Origin: Bacillota bacterium
Lineage (GTDB): Bacteria; Bacillota; Clostridia; Monoglobales; Firm-18
DNA: 64,000 bases
Reading direction: 5' to 3'
Assembly: GCA_023228885.1 (NCBI GenBank)
Contig: JALOAJ010000008.1
Span: 22,845-86,844 of the forward strand
The first letter of the stretch is position 1; every line of letters starts with the position of its first letter. Positions 9,478-18,184 of the stretch are shown here, piece by piece. The notes below the pieces were generated by a model. The model was not told the origin of the DNA and made no database searches. It saw only the letters and a program-made list of their open reading frames with translations. The translations under genes and the position numbers were made by a program.

Positions 9478-10422
9478 TTACCATATACCGCTGTCGGAAA
9501 TTTTTTTGCTAAAAAAGTTTGCAGCTATCAGTAAAATAAAATTGATAATTGAATTGAACATACCGACAGCCGCCGAAAAACTGTAATCTCCCTCCAGCAA
9601 CCCCCGTCTGTATACATATGTTGAAATTACATCGGCAGTTTCATATATGGCAGGATTATAAAGCAACATTATTTTCTCGAACCCTACGCTAAGCATCTGC
9701 CCTATTCTCATAATCAACAAAATAATAATTGTTTGCGAAATACCGGGCAGCGTTACATGAAGCAATTGTTTCCATCGCCCCGCCCCATCTATTGTTGCAG
9801 CCTGATACAGTTCTTGGTCAACCGATGAAAGCGCCGCAATATAGATAATGCTGCCCCAACCTATGTGCTGCCATATGTCGGATATTATATATATTGGGTA
9901 AAAATATTGCGAATTCGTCATAAACGAAATCTTTTCGCCGCCAAACATTTGCCTTATGGCATTTATCATTCCGTCGCTGGCGACAAATGTAAGTATCATG
10001 CTGGAAACAACAACAGTTGATATAAAATGCGGAACATAAGTTATCGTTTGCACCGTTTTTTTAAACCGCAGCCTTTTAACCTCGTTTAGCAAAAGCGCCA
10101 AAATGATTGGAGCGGGAAACGCAAATACCAGCCCCAAAAAATTGATGTTTAATGTATTTCTCAGCAGTTCCCAAAACTTATAGTTTGTTAAAAAATCTTT
10201 AAAATTTTGCAACCCCACAAACTTGCTGCCCAAAATTCCCTTTGTTATCGAAAAACGCTGAAAAGCAATCACATTGCCAAACATCGGCGCGTATCTAAAA
10301 ACAATATAAAATAACAAAGTAGGCGCTAATATTATGTAAATATGTTTAAACTTTTTAACTTCACGCCAAATATGCTTTTTTACCGCCCGACCTTTTTTGG
10401 TTATTGTAGCGGTTGCGTCCAT
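9478..10422 (-). CDS. CUT1 sugar ABC transporter permease, LplB type
   Basis: A 314-residue membrane protein that forms the second permease half of the operon A importer. The N-terminus is basic (KKHIWREVKKFK), followed by about six transmembrane segments. The EAA-like loop reads YQAATIDGAGRWKQLLHVTLPG. The C-terminus ends FFSKKISDSGIW, a hallmark of LplB-like permeases. The ATG has AGGGGCG upstream. It sits 10 nt after the solute-binding protein gene. Substrate specificity is probably an oligosaccharide released by the PL8 lyase, by context only. Confidence 0.93.
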   Translation of the reverse strand: MDATATITKKGRAVKKHIWREVKKFKHIYIILAPTLLFYIVFRYAPMFGNVIAFQRFSITKGILGSKFVGLQNFKDFLTNYKFWELLRNTLNINFLGLVFAFPAPIILALLLNEVKRLRFKKTVQTITYVPHFISTVVVSSMILTFVASDGMINAIRQMFGGEKISFMTNSQYFYPIYIISDIWQHIGWGSIIYIAALSSVDQELYQAATIDGAGRWKQLLHVTLPGISQTIIILLIMRIGQMLSVGFEKIMLLYNPAIYETADVISTYVYRRGLLEGDYSFSAAVGMFNSIINFILLIAANFFSKKISDSGIW

Positions 10423-10432
10423 GTAATCGCCC

Positions 10433-11998
10433 CTATCTGTTTATGTATCGTTTCAAAGCCTCGTTATATATTTTCAAAACCTCATCTATTCCCATGGTTT
10501 TTATTCTTTCCCGCCGTTGGGGAAGCTCGCTGATTGAGGCTTGCCCGATTACAATTTTGTTCATCGTTTCCGAAACATATGTCTGTATTTGCGACATAAT
10601 TTGCGTAACCTTTTGGCTTTCTTCTTCAGTAAACGTAATTGTAGGCAGTATTCCGCTTGCGTCTGCATCCTTTTGCCAAATTTTTATGGATTCTTTGCCC
10701 CAATCGGATAAAATTTGCTCGTAGTACCGCCAATCTTGAAGCGTTGGAAATTGTGATTGGTATGCGCCCAAATTGATGCCCGCCATGTCTTGTATGCTCT
10801 TGCCATCCGGGTTATTTAAAATGTAATCGGTCAATTTCGGATACCCGTCAACCCACTCGAAGGTCAAGCCTTCCTTACCAAAATTCATATATTCCAATCC
10901 CTTGCCGCCAAAAAAGTTGTCAAGCCATTTAGCGCTGCCTTCGGGATTTTTATTTGCAGTTGTAATTGCAATTGAAACTTTGGTTGTGTCGTTGGCATAG
11001 TCAGGGAAAAAACAATTTTGGTCTCCATACGGACCTGTCAAGTGCGGAATACCGATAACCTTGCGTTCACCGTCATTCATACTTGTATAAAATTTGCCCG
11101 GCTGTAATGAATATACAAACCCAACCTGGTTGTTCATAACCTTGCCGTCCATTTTGTCACGGTCGTTCAAAAGATAGTCTACATCAATAAGCCCATCTTT
11201 GTGTAATTTAGCCACATACGCAAGGGCCTCTTCAAAACGATCCTCCATAATGCCATATTTAACCTCGCCATCGGCAACATAAAAATCATAGTGAGTTCCG
11301 AACGCCCATACTAAATTCCCTATACCATGGCTATGATTTTCAAAAAGCACGCCGGACATTGGCTTTATGTCAGGTCCTAATGTTTTAAAAGCCTTTAGAA
11401 CATCGTAAAGCTCGTCGGTTGTTCTTGGCACTTCAAGCCCCAGTTTATCAAGCCAATCCTGTCTGATTTGCGGGCCCGCATACACTTTGAGCTCTGCGTC
11501 CGCCCGCACAAACGGCATATGGTATATTCCGCCGTCATCGTCCATTATCTGTTTTGCTATTTCCGGGCGTCCTTTTAAAAAAGTTGACAAATAAGGCATA
11601 TCTTTTTCAATTAAACCATGAAGCGGAACAATAATCTCATCCTCAACATAAAGCTTTGCGCCGCCGGGCACATTTTTCCAATTATATACCATCATATCCG
11701 GGATACTTCCGGATGTAATCAATAGATTGAACTTTTCATCCTGAGCGCCGGACGCCGGATGAATCCATTCCACATGGCAGCCGGTAAGCTCCTCCATTAG
11801 CTGATACGGCAACATATCGTTGTTATCATTTGCGCCCGCCTTTATGGCATACGAACCGATAGGCGCAAATATTGTAAGACTTTTCGGAATTCTGCCGTCT
11901 CCGTTTAAATTTGAAGTTTCTTTTGAGCCGCAACCTGCAAGACCTAGAGTTAGCACAAGAACCAATTTAAAAATAAAAACTTTACAAAATAACCTCAT
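10433..11998 (-). CDS. Extracellular sugar-binding lipoprotein (LipO type) of CUT1 importer
   Basis: First gene of operon A and its substrate receptor. I choose the ATG at 11998, which has GGAAAGGAAAG seven bases upstream; an in-frame ATG at 12019 has no such site. The signal peptide ends in LAGC, a lipobox, so the mature protein is anchored to the membrane through that Cys. The rest (about 500 residues) has the pattern of long LipO-like family 1 binding proteins that pair with LplB and YtcP permeases, for instance the segment RQDWLDKLGLEVPRTTDELYDVL. A housekeeping-type promoter lies at 12059-12088. The paralogue in operon B is at 27442-28998. Confidence 0.92.
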   Translation of the reverse strand: MRLFCKVFIFKLVLVLTLGLAGCGSKETSNLNGDGRIPKSLTIFAPIGSYAIKAGANDNNDMLPYQLMEELTGCHVEWIHPASGAQDEKFNLLITSGSIPDMMVYNWKNVPGGAKLYVEDEIIVPLHGLIEKDMPYLSTFLKGRPEIAKQIMDDDGGIYHMPFVRADAELKVYAGPQIRQDWLDKLGLEVPRTTDELYDVLKAFKTLGPDIKPMSGVLFENHSHGIGNLVWAFGTHYDFYVADGEVKYGIMEDRFEEALAYVAKLHKDGLIDVDYLLNDRDKMDGKVMNNQVGFVYSLQPGKFYTSMNDGERKVIGIPHLTGPYGDQNCFFPDYANDTTKVSIAITTANKNPEGSAKWLDNFFGGKGLEYMNFGKEGLTFEWVDGYPKLTDYILNNPDGKSIQDMAGINLGAYQSQFPTLQDWRYYEQILSDWGKESIKIWQKDADASGILPTITFTEEESQKVTQIMSQIQTYVSETMNKIVIGQASISELPQRRERIKTMGIDEVLKIYNEALKRYINR

Positions 11999-12058
11999 CA
12001 AAATCTTTCCTTTCCGCATTTATGTTTTAATATTTAAATGAATCGGTATTATAAGTTT

Positions 12059-12088
12059 AGTATATAGCCCCCTCTTGCAAGCTGTCAA
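12059..12088 (-). promoter_or_regulatory. Promoter of operon A
   Basis: Read on the minus strand: TTGACA (12083-12088), an 18-base spacer and TATACT (12059-12064). It would start transcription near 12052, about 54 bases before the LipO start codon. The perfect -35 makes it a good sigma-A promoter. No clear operator for the upstream AraC regulator was identified, though AT-rich sequence with two AAAAC blocks lies upstream of -35. Confidence 0.7.
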
Positions 12089-12141
12089 TCGTCAGTTTTT
12101 AGTAAATCATGCGGTTTTGTTTAAACCTATAAAATAACGAA

Positions 12142-12181
12142 AAAAAACGAGTAGTCCATTTTTGCGTTCTACTCGTTTTTT
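12142..12181 (-). terminator. Rho-independent terminator of the AraC regulator gene
   Basis: An inverted repeat with 13-bp arms (12142-12154 and 12169-12181), containing CGAGTAG/CTACTCG, flanked by A- and T-runs on both sides, so it can work in both directions. It lies 21 bases after the stop of the minus-strand regulator gene and upstream of the operon A promoter. It therefore separates the regulator from the operon it probably controls. Confidence 0.85.
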
Positions 12182-12201
12182 GAGATTTTACTTTTTTTAA
12201 G

Positions 12202-14355
12202 TTACTTTTTATACTTCCCCGGCGTTACGGCATAATATTTTTTAAAGAGCTTTATAAAAGTGTTGCTGCTGCTAAAACCTGTTTTTTCCGCTATCTGCTC
12301 AATCGAATATGAGGCGCCTTCTAAAAGTTCTTTTGCTTTTTTCAACCTAAAGGTTGTAATGTATGATATAAAGTTGGTTCCCATATATTCCTTAAACATC
12401 CTGCTAAGGTAATAATAGTTCATATCTATGTGTTCGGCAAGCATATTCAAAGATAAATCCTTATTTGCATAATGCCTGTTTATATATTGAGTTATCTTTT
12501 TGTTTATATCATCGCTATTCGTGCGGTTGTTAATGTCATCGCAAAAGGATAAGCATATTTCCTTTAAAATTTCAAAGCTTTCCTCAAGATTGTCACTTCT
12601 TAATATATTGCGGCTTACCCTGCCATACTTTTCAAACTTATCATTGTTTTCCGTATAGGTGTCATCCAAAACTTTATATATTGTTGAAGAAATATCAAAA
12701 ATTAATCTCCTTAATGTATTTTGCGAAAGCTGTCTTTCGCGGAAGTTGACATTGTAAATTTCATTTAAAAGGTTTTCTGCGCTTTCTTTAGAGCCGGTTT
12801 TAATGTTCCTTATAAGCAAATGTTCTTTTTCATTTGTATAATAAACTCGGTTATTTTCTATCCCCTGGATGTCTTTATAATACACAATTCCCCCTGTATC
12901 GCCTTTTTGCAACGCATAGCGAAGCGCTGAAACGGCTCCATCATATGAATGGCTTATTTCCTTTACCGCAGATACAACATTCCCAACGCCCACGCATGGA
13001 AAAAGGCTGGTACTGTCTTCAAAAGCCTGCAACACCTTTTTTAGCGCAATCGGTAAAGCTTCGTCACCATTGTAATTTAGTATGTAAATGCTGTTTGACA
13101 AATTCGTTTGCACCATATAATACCTAATATGCGACAAATCCATTAAAGATGATATAACGCCGTTTATCTCCCGCCAAGCAGCCTCGCCAATGCTCGGATA
13201 TATATTAAATTCAGAAATTTGCGATGTTAAACACCCAACCGCCATAACACAGATATTTTCCATATCAAAGCTTATATTGTGCTTTGAAAACAGTTGCGAC
13301 TGCTCCGTTTCGTCAATTGAAATATTATGTAAAAGACCTGCCAATGTTCGCTCCAACAAATTCTCGGTCAAATCCTTGTTTTCTTCAAACAATGCCAAAA
13401 TAGGCTTGTTGGTTCTTTTCATATTAACGGCAGCAAGAATAATGCTTATGGCAATTGTAACGAGCAAAAGCGATAAAAATGTCCATGTAACATAGCCGAC
13501 ATTGCCTTTTAAACCGCTTTTCGGAAAAATATAAACATATTTTAAATCCGCAACATCCGAACTTCGATAAAACACCGAACTTTTACCCATCTTATATTCG
13601 CCGTTTCTGTTTGCCATCTTGCTTATATCAATATTGTGAATTGAGTCATCGGTTTTTAATAAAACATTGCCTTCGTTATCTATCATTGCAAAGTAAAAAC
13701 TATTGTCTATTCCTACCGATTGTAGTTTGGATATAATTGCATCACAATCTATAACCGCAATAAACATACTGCTGTTGGCCTTGTTGACATAGTCTAAAAT
13801 TCGTAAAAACACAAGGGTATCTTTAAGGATTTCATCTTTAATCACGCGGGTTGAAAGAAAAACCGGACGGTTTCTCTCGATATTTAGTATTTCTATAAAC
13901 TGTTCATAGCTGTATTCGCTGCCCTTCAAATATTTATCATAATATTCCGAAGGCGTATGAGCAGTTGCCTTATCTACCACAACATCATTTTGTTTGGCAT
14001 ATACGCCTACATTTTCAAATATTTTATTATTCGCCTGTATTAATGAAATTTCATTGGCAAGTAGCCACGCCTCATAAGCCACAATGCTACGGTCGTTATG
14101 CTTTGTCGAGGAAAAGACCGTAGCCCGCTCATTTTTCATAACCTGATAAAACAATGTGAGTATGGTAGACATATCAGCATCAACAACATTTTTTGATTGT
14201 TCTAAAATGCTGATGTTTAGTTTTTTTGTATCACTTGCAAGGCGAGCAAAAAGAAGCCCGACAGTTAAAATGCCTAAAATAATGACTGGGATTATTATTA
14301 TTATTACATATGACCAAAGCAGCATTATAAACGATTTTTTGCCTTTATCGTACAA
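12202..14355 (-). CDS. Membrane-bound AraC-family one-component regulator
   Basis: A 717-residue sensor-regulator. One transmembrane segment lies near residues 10-34 (LLWSYVIIIIIPVIIL) and a second near 285-308. The roughly 250-residue loop between them is extracellular and resembles a Cache-like sensor. The cytoplasmic part ends in an AraC DNA-binding domain (about 615-717) with two helix-turn-helix segments, including LSLNMLAEHIDMNYYYLSRMFKEY and IEQIAEKTGFSSSNTFIKLFKKYY. No kinase or receiver domain is present, so sensing and DNA binding are in one chain, like YtdP/YesS-type regulators. The start is a TTG; upstream G-rich sequence may serve as ribosome site, but the start is not certain. 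The adjacent importer operon is the likely target. Confidence 0.88.
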   Translation of the reverse strand: MYDKGKKSFIMLLWSYVIIIIIPVIILGILTVGLLFARLASDTKKLNISILEQSKNVVDADMSTILTLFYQVMKNERATVFSSTKHNDRSIVAYEAWLLANEISLIQANNKIFENVGVYAKQNDVVVDKATAHTPSEYYDKYLKGSEYSYEQFIEILNIERNRPVFLSTRVIKDEILKDTLVFLRILDYVNKANSSMFIAVIDCDAIISKLQSVGIDNSFYFAMIDNEGNVLLKTDDSIHNIDISKMANRNGEYKMGKSSVFYRSSDVADLKYVYIFPKSGLKGNVGYVTWTFLSLLLVTIAISIILAAVNMKRTNKPILALFEENKDLTENLLERTLAGLLHNISIDETEQSQLFSKHNISFDMENICVMAVGCLTSQISEFNIYPSIGEAAWREINGVISSLMDLSHIRYYMVQTNLSNSIYILNYNGDEALPIALKKVLQAFEDSTSLFPCVGVGNVVSAVKEISHSYDGAVSALRYALQKGDTGGIVYYKDIQGIENNRVYYTNEKEHLLIRNIKTGSKESAENLLNEIYNVNFRERQLSQNTLRRLIFDISSTIYKVLDDTYTENNDKFEKYGRVSRNILRSDNLEESFEILKEICLSFCDDINNRTNSDDINKKITQYINRHYANKDLSLNMLAEHIDMNYYYLSRMFKEYMGTNFISYITTFRLKKAKELLEGASYSIEQIAEKTGFSSSNTFIKLFKKYYAVTPGKYKK

Positions 14356-14402
14356 TCCTACCGACTTCCCCCCCGCATTGCAAATCGAATGTTCTACAAT
14401 TA

Positions 14403-14430
14403 ATTATAACATTTTTTTAAAAAAAGTCAA
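14403..14430 (-). promoter_or_regulatory. Promoter of the AraC regulator gene
   Basis: Minus strand: TTGACT (14425-14430), 16-base A/T-only-rich spacer, TATAAT (14403-14408), about 50 bases before the start codon. Just upstream of the -35 is an inverted repeat CATGC-8-GCATG (14432-14449) that could be an operator. The remaining sequence up to the next gene shows nothing else recognisable. Confidence 0.65.
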
Positions 14431-14526
14431 ACATGCGTTATTAAGCATGGGGGAATAAAAGCAATATACCCTTATCCATTTTAAAGTTGATATTGCAACG
14501 GCAAATTATATACTTTTAACCAGAGA

Positions 14527-15525
14527 TTACGAATAAAAATCCAAAATAGCGTTTAAAAAAGCGTGAATATTTTCCAGCGGCGTCAGCGGCGGGATGTCAC
14601 AGCCTGACGAAGGGATATAGTTATTATACCCTCTTGTTTTTTCCAGCATTTCTTTTGTCGCTTTATAAACCGATTGGGGTGTTCCGCCTTTAAAATGTTC
14701 GGCAGGGCTTAGGTTGCCCATCACGGGAATATCTTTGGGCATTTTTTCTAAAACAAGCCCAATGTCAACCGCGTCGCCAAAATGATACGCCTTGGCCCCC
14801 ACGCTAAGTATCGAATCAATCAGCGGAATTGTGTTTCCGCAGTTATGATATATAACTATAAAGTTTTCATCCTGCACGGCGTCAACTATTTCCTTTACAT
14901 ATTTGCTCGAAAATTCTTCGCATATTGCCGGTGACAATAAGCCGGCCGCCGGTTCAGCAATGATAACGCCGTCAGCGCCTGCATTTTTCATTGCAAGGGT
15001 ATATTTTTTTAAAAATTCAGTTGCTTTTTTTAGCACAATGTGGGTTATTTCCGGCTCAATAAGGCATTTTACCATAATTTCCGTCATATCCATCATTCGC
15101 CCCGAAAGCGAGAAAGGACCTATTACTCCTGCAAAAAAAGGTCTGTCTGTAATTAGCTTTTTTGCGTTTTCGGCGGCTTTAACGCAAACGCCCGTTCTGC
15201 CAGCGCCTATTTCCGGAACAACTAAATTTTGCGCATCTTGCTCTGTGTCAATTATGGAGCCTAAAACAGTTGGCACCTCGGCATCGTCAAATTTTATTTT
15301 GCTTCCGAAAGCCTCTGCCTCAATTGACAAGTCCATATGCCCCAAAGCGGCGGCAAAATTAAATTCATCTGCAATTGCCTTAATGCACTGCGCTTGTTTT
15401 TCATCACTTTCAAGCATTTCCTTAACGCTTATCCCTAACATTTGCACACCCGGAAAAGATAATATCGGCATTGGAATTTTAACCTTTTGGCTTATTAAGT
15501 TGTCAACCCAGTTATACATGTTCAT
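14527..15525 (-). CDS. UroD-fold methyltransferase (MtaA/MtbA-like)
   Basis: A 332-residue protein of the uroporphyrinogen decarboxylase/methylcobamide methyltransferase superfamily. I see the zinc-site pattern His-x-Cys in VIYHNCGNT, with a later Cys in SSGCDIPPLTP; the H-x-C-xn-C set is that of corrinoid-dependent methyltransferases (MtaA, MtbA, CmuA), not of heme-pathway UroD. A GAKAYHFGDAVD segment and a conserved MGNLSP loop follow. It likely moves a methyl group to or from a corrinoid protein, here the one at 16947. It is transcribed divergently from the rest of the cassette, with a 321-bp region between. Whether its partner thiol is coenzyme M-like, homocysteine or tetrahydrofolate cannot be told. 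Confidence 0.82.
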   Translation of the reverse strand: MNMYNWVDNLISQKVKIPMPILSFPGVQMLGISVKEMLESDEKQAQCIKAIADEFNFAAALGHMDLSIEAEAFGSKIKFDDAEVPTVLGSIIDTEQDAQNLVVPEIGAGRTGVCVKAAENAKKLITDRPFFAGVIGPFSLSGRMMDMTEIMVKCLIEPEITHIVLKKATEFLKKYTLAMKNAGADGVIIAEPAAGLLSPAICEEFSSKYVKEIVDAVQDENFIVIYHNCGNTIPLIDSILSVGAKAYHFGDAVDIGLVLEKMPKDIPVMGNLSPAEHFKGGTPQSVYKATKEMLEKTRGYNNYIPSSGCDIPPLTPLENIHAFLNAILDFYS

Positions 15526-15846
15526 TTTTTAACGACCCTTTCGACTAACGCCGAGCCTGCTTTTTGCGGCATGGCGTTGTTTGTTTTTAAAATTAAAGTT
15601 TAACATATTGCTAAAGTAATTTTATAATACAAAATAATCGAGGAATGTTCTATAAAAATATTTGGATTTTTATAAAAAAAATGCTATTTTTTAAAAGATG
15701 ATAAAAAAGTACAAAAAAGGATAAAATAGTTATATAAAACATTGTGCAGGTTGATTTATAATATACTGTGAGGATAGATAAAATCCTTTTAATATGATTT
15801 GACAATAGATAAAGGAAAGTTGGCAATATCCGAAGGGGGTTGTTAT
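15526..15846. other. Divergent intergenic region of the methyl-transfer cassette
   Basis: This AT-rich 321-bp region must hold promoters for the two divergent UroD-fold genes. Several TATAAT-like stretches occur (for example near 15760), but no -35/-10 pair with good spacing stands out. No cobalamin riboswitch core, terminator or open frame with coding character was seen. Confidence 0.5.
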
Positions 15847-16920
15847 ATGACAAGCATCGAACGCATATCTAACATTTTAAAACGCAAGCCGGTTGACCGC
15901 ATTGGCATATACGAGCATTTTTGGAGCGATACCCACACCGCTTATACTGAATCAGGACATATTGGGAAAGAAGAATCTTTCGAGGACCATTTCAATTTGG
16001 ATTTACAGGAATGTTGGGCATTTAATTTGAAAGCGGATTTAGACTTTGTGCCTGAGGTTATTTCCGAGACGGAAGAAACAATAACCATGCTTGACGGGAA
16101 CGGTGCATATCTAAAACGCCATAAGCTGCACGACACAACGCCCGAACATGTGGATTTCACCGTAAAAAGCCGAAAGGAATGGGAAGAATATAAGCCGTTG
16201 CTGGCAAATGTTGATGAAAGAAGAATAAATTTTCAAAGATATCAAGAAAGAAAAGAGCATGCGCGAAAAAACAATCGTTTTTTTGTATGGAGTGGGGTAA
16301 ATGTTTTTGAGTGTATGCATCCCATTTGCGGTCATGAAAATATGCTTATAGGCATGGCGCTCGACCCTGAATGGGTTATGGACATGGCAGCCACATACGC
16401 TGATTTGACTATGTCTCTTATGGAAATCCTTTTTAGCAAGGAAGGTAAGCCCGATGGCATATGGTTTTATGAAGACATGGGGTTCAAAGGCAAGCCGTTT
16501 ATGTCTCCTTCAATGTATGAGGAACTGATAAAGCCTTTTCATATCAAATTCATAGAATATGCACATTCTATGAATTTGCCGGTTATAATGCATTCTTGCG
16601 GGTTTGTCGAACCGTTGCTTCCCAAAATGATAGAGGCAGGTATAGACTGCCTGCAAGTTATTGAGGTTAAAGCGGGCATGGATTTGCTTAGGATACATAA
16701 GAATTTCGGTGACAGATTATCGCTTATGGGAGGAATAGACGTCAGGACGCTATATTCCAACGATAAAGCTATCATTGACAAGGAGCTTGAAAGCAAGATA
16801 CCCATAGTTAAAGAGGGGTTCGGCTACGCATTGCATAGCGACCATTCCATACCGAAAACAGTTAATTATGAAACTTTGCAATACTATATTGAAAAAGGGT
16901 TATCGTTAGGAAAATATTAA
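15847..16920 (+). CDS. UroD-fold corrinoid methyltransferase-like protein
   Basis: A 357-residue protein of the uroporphyrinogen decarboxylase superfamily. The ATG at 15847 is preceded by GAAGGGGG; an in-frame GTG/ATG further up lacks a site. It has His-x-Cys in VIMHSCGFVEPLL and the loops GGIDVRTL and ALHSDHSIP typical of UroD-like methyltransferases that act on a specific methyl donor rather than porphyrins. The gene is 26 nt upstream of the corrinoid protein gene, and the pair looks like a donor-specific methyltransferase plus its B12 partner. The donor may be a methyl ether, amine or sugar; this is open. It differs clearly in sequence from the divergent UroD-fold gene. Confidence 0.82.
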   Translation: MTSIERISNILKRKPVDRIGIYEHFWSDTHTAYTESGHIGKEESFEDHFNLDLQECWAFNLKADLDFVPEVISETEETITMLDGNGAYLKRHKLHDTTPEHVDFTVKSRKEWEEYKPLLANVDERRINFQRYQERKEHARKNNRFFVWSGVNVFECMHPICGHENMLIGMALDPEWVMDMAATYADLTMSLMEILFSKEGKPDGIWFYEDMGFKGKPFMSPSMYEELIKPFHIKFIEYAHSMNLPVIMHSCGFVEPLLPKMIEAGIDCLQVIEVKAGMDLLRIHKNFGDRLSLMGGIDVRTLYSNDKAIIDKELESKIPIVKEGFGYALHSDHSIPKTVNYETLQYYIEKGLSLGKY

Positions 16921-16946
16921 AAAAATAAAGGAGGAGCAGTATAACT

Positions 16947-17579
16947 GTGGACATTTTACAAGAAATGAGCACGCTTTTACAGCAAGGAAGGGCGCCAAAA
17001 GTTAAAGAGCTTGTGGAACAGGCGCTTGAGGAGGGGCTTTCACCAAAACAAATATTAGACGAAGGATTGCTTTCCGGCATGGGCATAGTTGGTGAAAAGT
17101 TTAAAAACAACGAAGTTTTTGTGCCCGAAGTTTTAATCGCCGCAAGAGCAATGAACGCAGGCGTTGAGGTGCTAAAACCTCATCTTGTCAAACAAGGCGT
17201 TGAATCTAAAGGAACGGTTGTTTTAGGAACAGTTAAAGGTGACCTTCACGATATCGGCAAAAACTTAGTTAAAATGATGATGGAAGGCAAGGGCTTGAAA
17301 GTAATTGATTTGGGTGTCGATGTTGCCCCAAGCCAATTTATAGAATCGGCAAAAGAAAACAATGCCGACATTGTAGCTTGCAGTGCGCTTTTAACAACAA
17401 CAATGGGCGAAATGAAAGAAATCGTGGATAAGGTCAAAGAATCAGACCTTAGTTCAGTAAAGGTTATGATTGGGGGCGCACCCATAACACAAAGCTATTG
17501 CGATAGCATAGGCGCAGACTATTATGCAGCAGATGCCGCAACCGCTTCAGATATCGCGCTTAAAATTTGCGTGGGATAA
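16947..17579 (+). CDS. Corrinoid (B12-binding) methyl-carrier protein
   Basis: A 210-residue protein with the two-domain layout of MtaC/MtmC/MtbC-type carriers: an N-terminal helical cap (about 1-85) and a Rossmann-like B12 domain (about 88-210). The cobalt-ligand motif D-x-H-x-x-G is present in GDLHDIGKNLV near residue 98, followed by the family's IDLGVDV and the SALLTTTM segment. It starts with GTG, six to eight bases after GGAGGAG. It accepts a methyl group from one UroD-fold partner and passes it to another. No reductive activator (RACo/RamA-like ferredoxin protein) is encoded in the window. Confidence 0.93.
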   Translation: MDILQEMSTLLQQGRAPKVKELVEQALEEGLSPKQILDEGLLSGMGIVGEKFKNNEVFVPEVLIAARAMNAGVEVLKPHLVKQGVESKGTVVLGTVKGDLHDIGKNLVKMMMEGKGLKVIDLGVDVAPSQFIESAKENNADIVACSALLTTTMGEMKEIVDKVKESDLSSVKVMIGGAPITQSYCDSIGADYYAADAATASDIALKICVG

Positions 17580-17588
17580 AAAAATGCA

Positions 17589-17631
17589 GGGCAGGTTTAG
17601 TGTCATAGACGGCACTAAACCGCCCTTTTTT
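17589..17631 (+). terminator. Terminator or attenuator between corrinoid and DUF2284 genes
   Basis: Strong hairpin: GGGC pairs with GCCC and GGTTTAGTG (17594-17602) with CACTAAACC (17613-17621), one bulged A, a ten-base loop and a following T-run. It sits nine bases after the corrinoid protein stop and 20 bases before the next gene on the same strand, so it would reduce transcription into that gene. Confidence 0.85.
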
Positions 17632-17650
17632 AAAGAAGGCAGGAATTGAT

Positions 17651-18184
17651 ATGCATGAGCTGATTAAAGATGCGGTTACAAACGGCGCAAAAACCGCAAG
17701 CATTATATCGACAACCGAAATACCGTTTGACCCTGAGCTGAGAAAGCTATGTGAGTCGAACCAATGCGGAAATTACGGAAAAAGCTGGACTTGCCCACCC
17801 GATGTGGGTGATGTAAATGAATTGATAAAAAAGGCTAAAAGCTTTGATAAAGCGCTTGTATTTCAAACGGTGTCCGAAATTGAAGATTCATACGATTTTG
17901 AAGGTATGATGCAAGGGCTAAAACACCACGAGGACATTACAAAAAAAATTGAAAAGCTTGTACATAACAAAATAGACGCGCCTGTTTTACAACTATCCGC
18001 CGGGTGGTGCAAAGTTTGCGATAAATGCGCAAAAATAGACAAAAAGCCATGCAGACACCCCGAAAAGGCCGTTGCGTCTCTTGAATCATACGGTATTTTT
18101 GTTTCGGGGTTGGCTGAAAAAGCAGGCATGAAGTATATAAACGGTGTAAACACGGTAACATATTTCGGGGCGTTTTTATATTAA
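17651..18184 (+). CDS. DUF2284 Cys-rich metal-binding protein
   Basis: A 177-residue protein of the DUF2284 family. Cysteines cluster in two places: SNQCGNYGKSWTCPP (about residues 38-56) and GWCKVCDKCAKIDKKPCRHP (about 117-137), the latter resembling an iron-sulfur or zinc site. Proteins of this family often occur beside corrinoid methyltransferase genes, but their function is not established. An ATG follows a GCAGGA site. Its 3' end overlaps by nine bases the convergent acetylesterase gene. A role as electron-transfer or activating partner for the corrinoid protein is a guess. Confidence 0.85.
   Translation: MHELIKDAVTNGAKTASIISTTEIPFDPELRKLCESNQCGNYGKSWTCPPDVGDVNELIKKAKSFDKALVFQTVSEIEDSYDFEGMMQGLKHHEDITKKIEKLVHNKIDAPVLQLSAGWCKVCDKCAKIDKKPCRHPEKAVASLESYGIFVSGLAEKAGMKYINGVNTVTYFGAFLY

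Noticed and set aside
14903..15532. Long plus-strand open frame opposite the UroD-fold gene
   Set aside because: It lies wholly antisense to a gene with clear family motifs, its product has no recognisable domain and it has no ribosome site.
15526..15846. Cobalamin riboswitch ahead of the corrinoid genes
   Set aside because: I looked for the B12-box and conserved core but saw no match in this AT-rich region.
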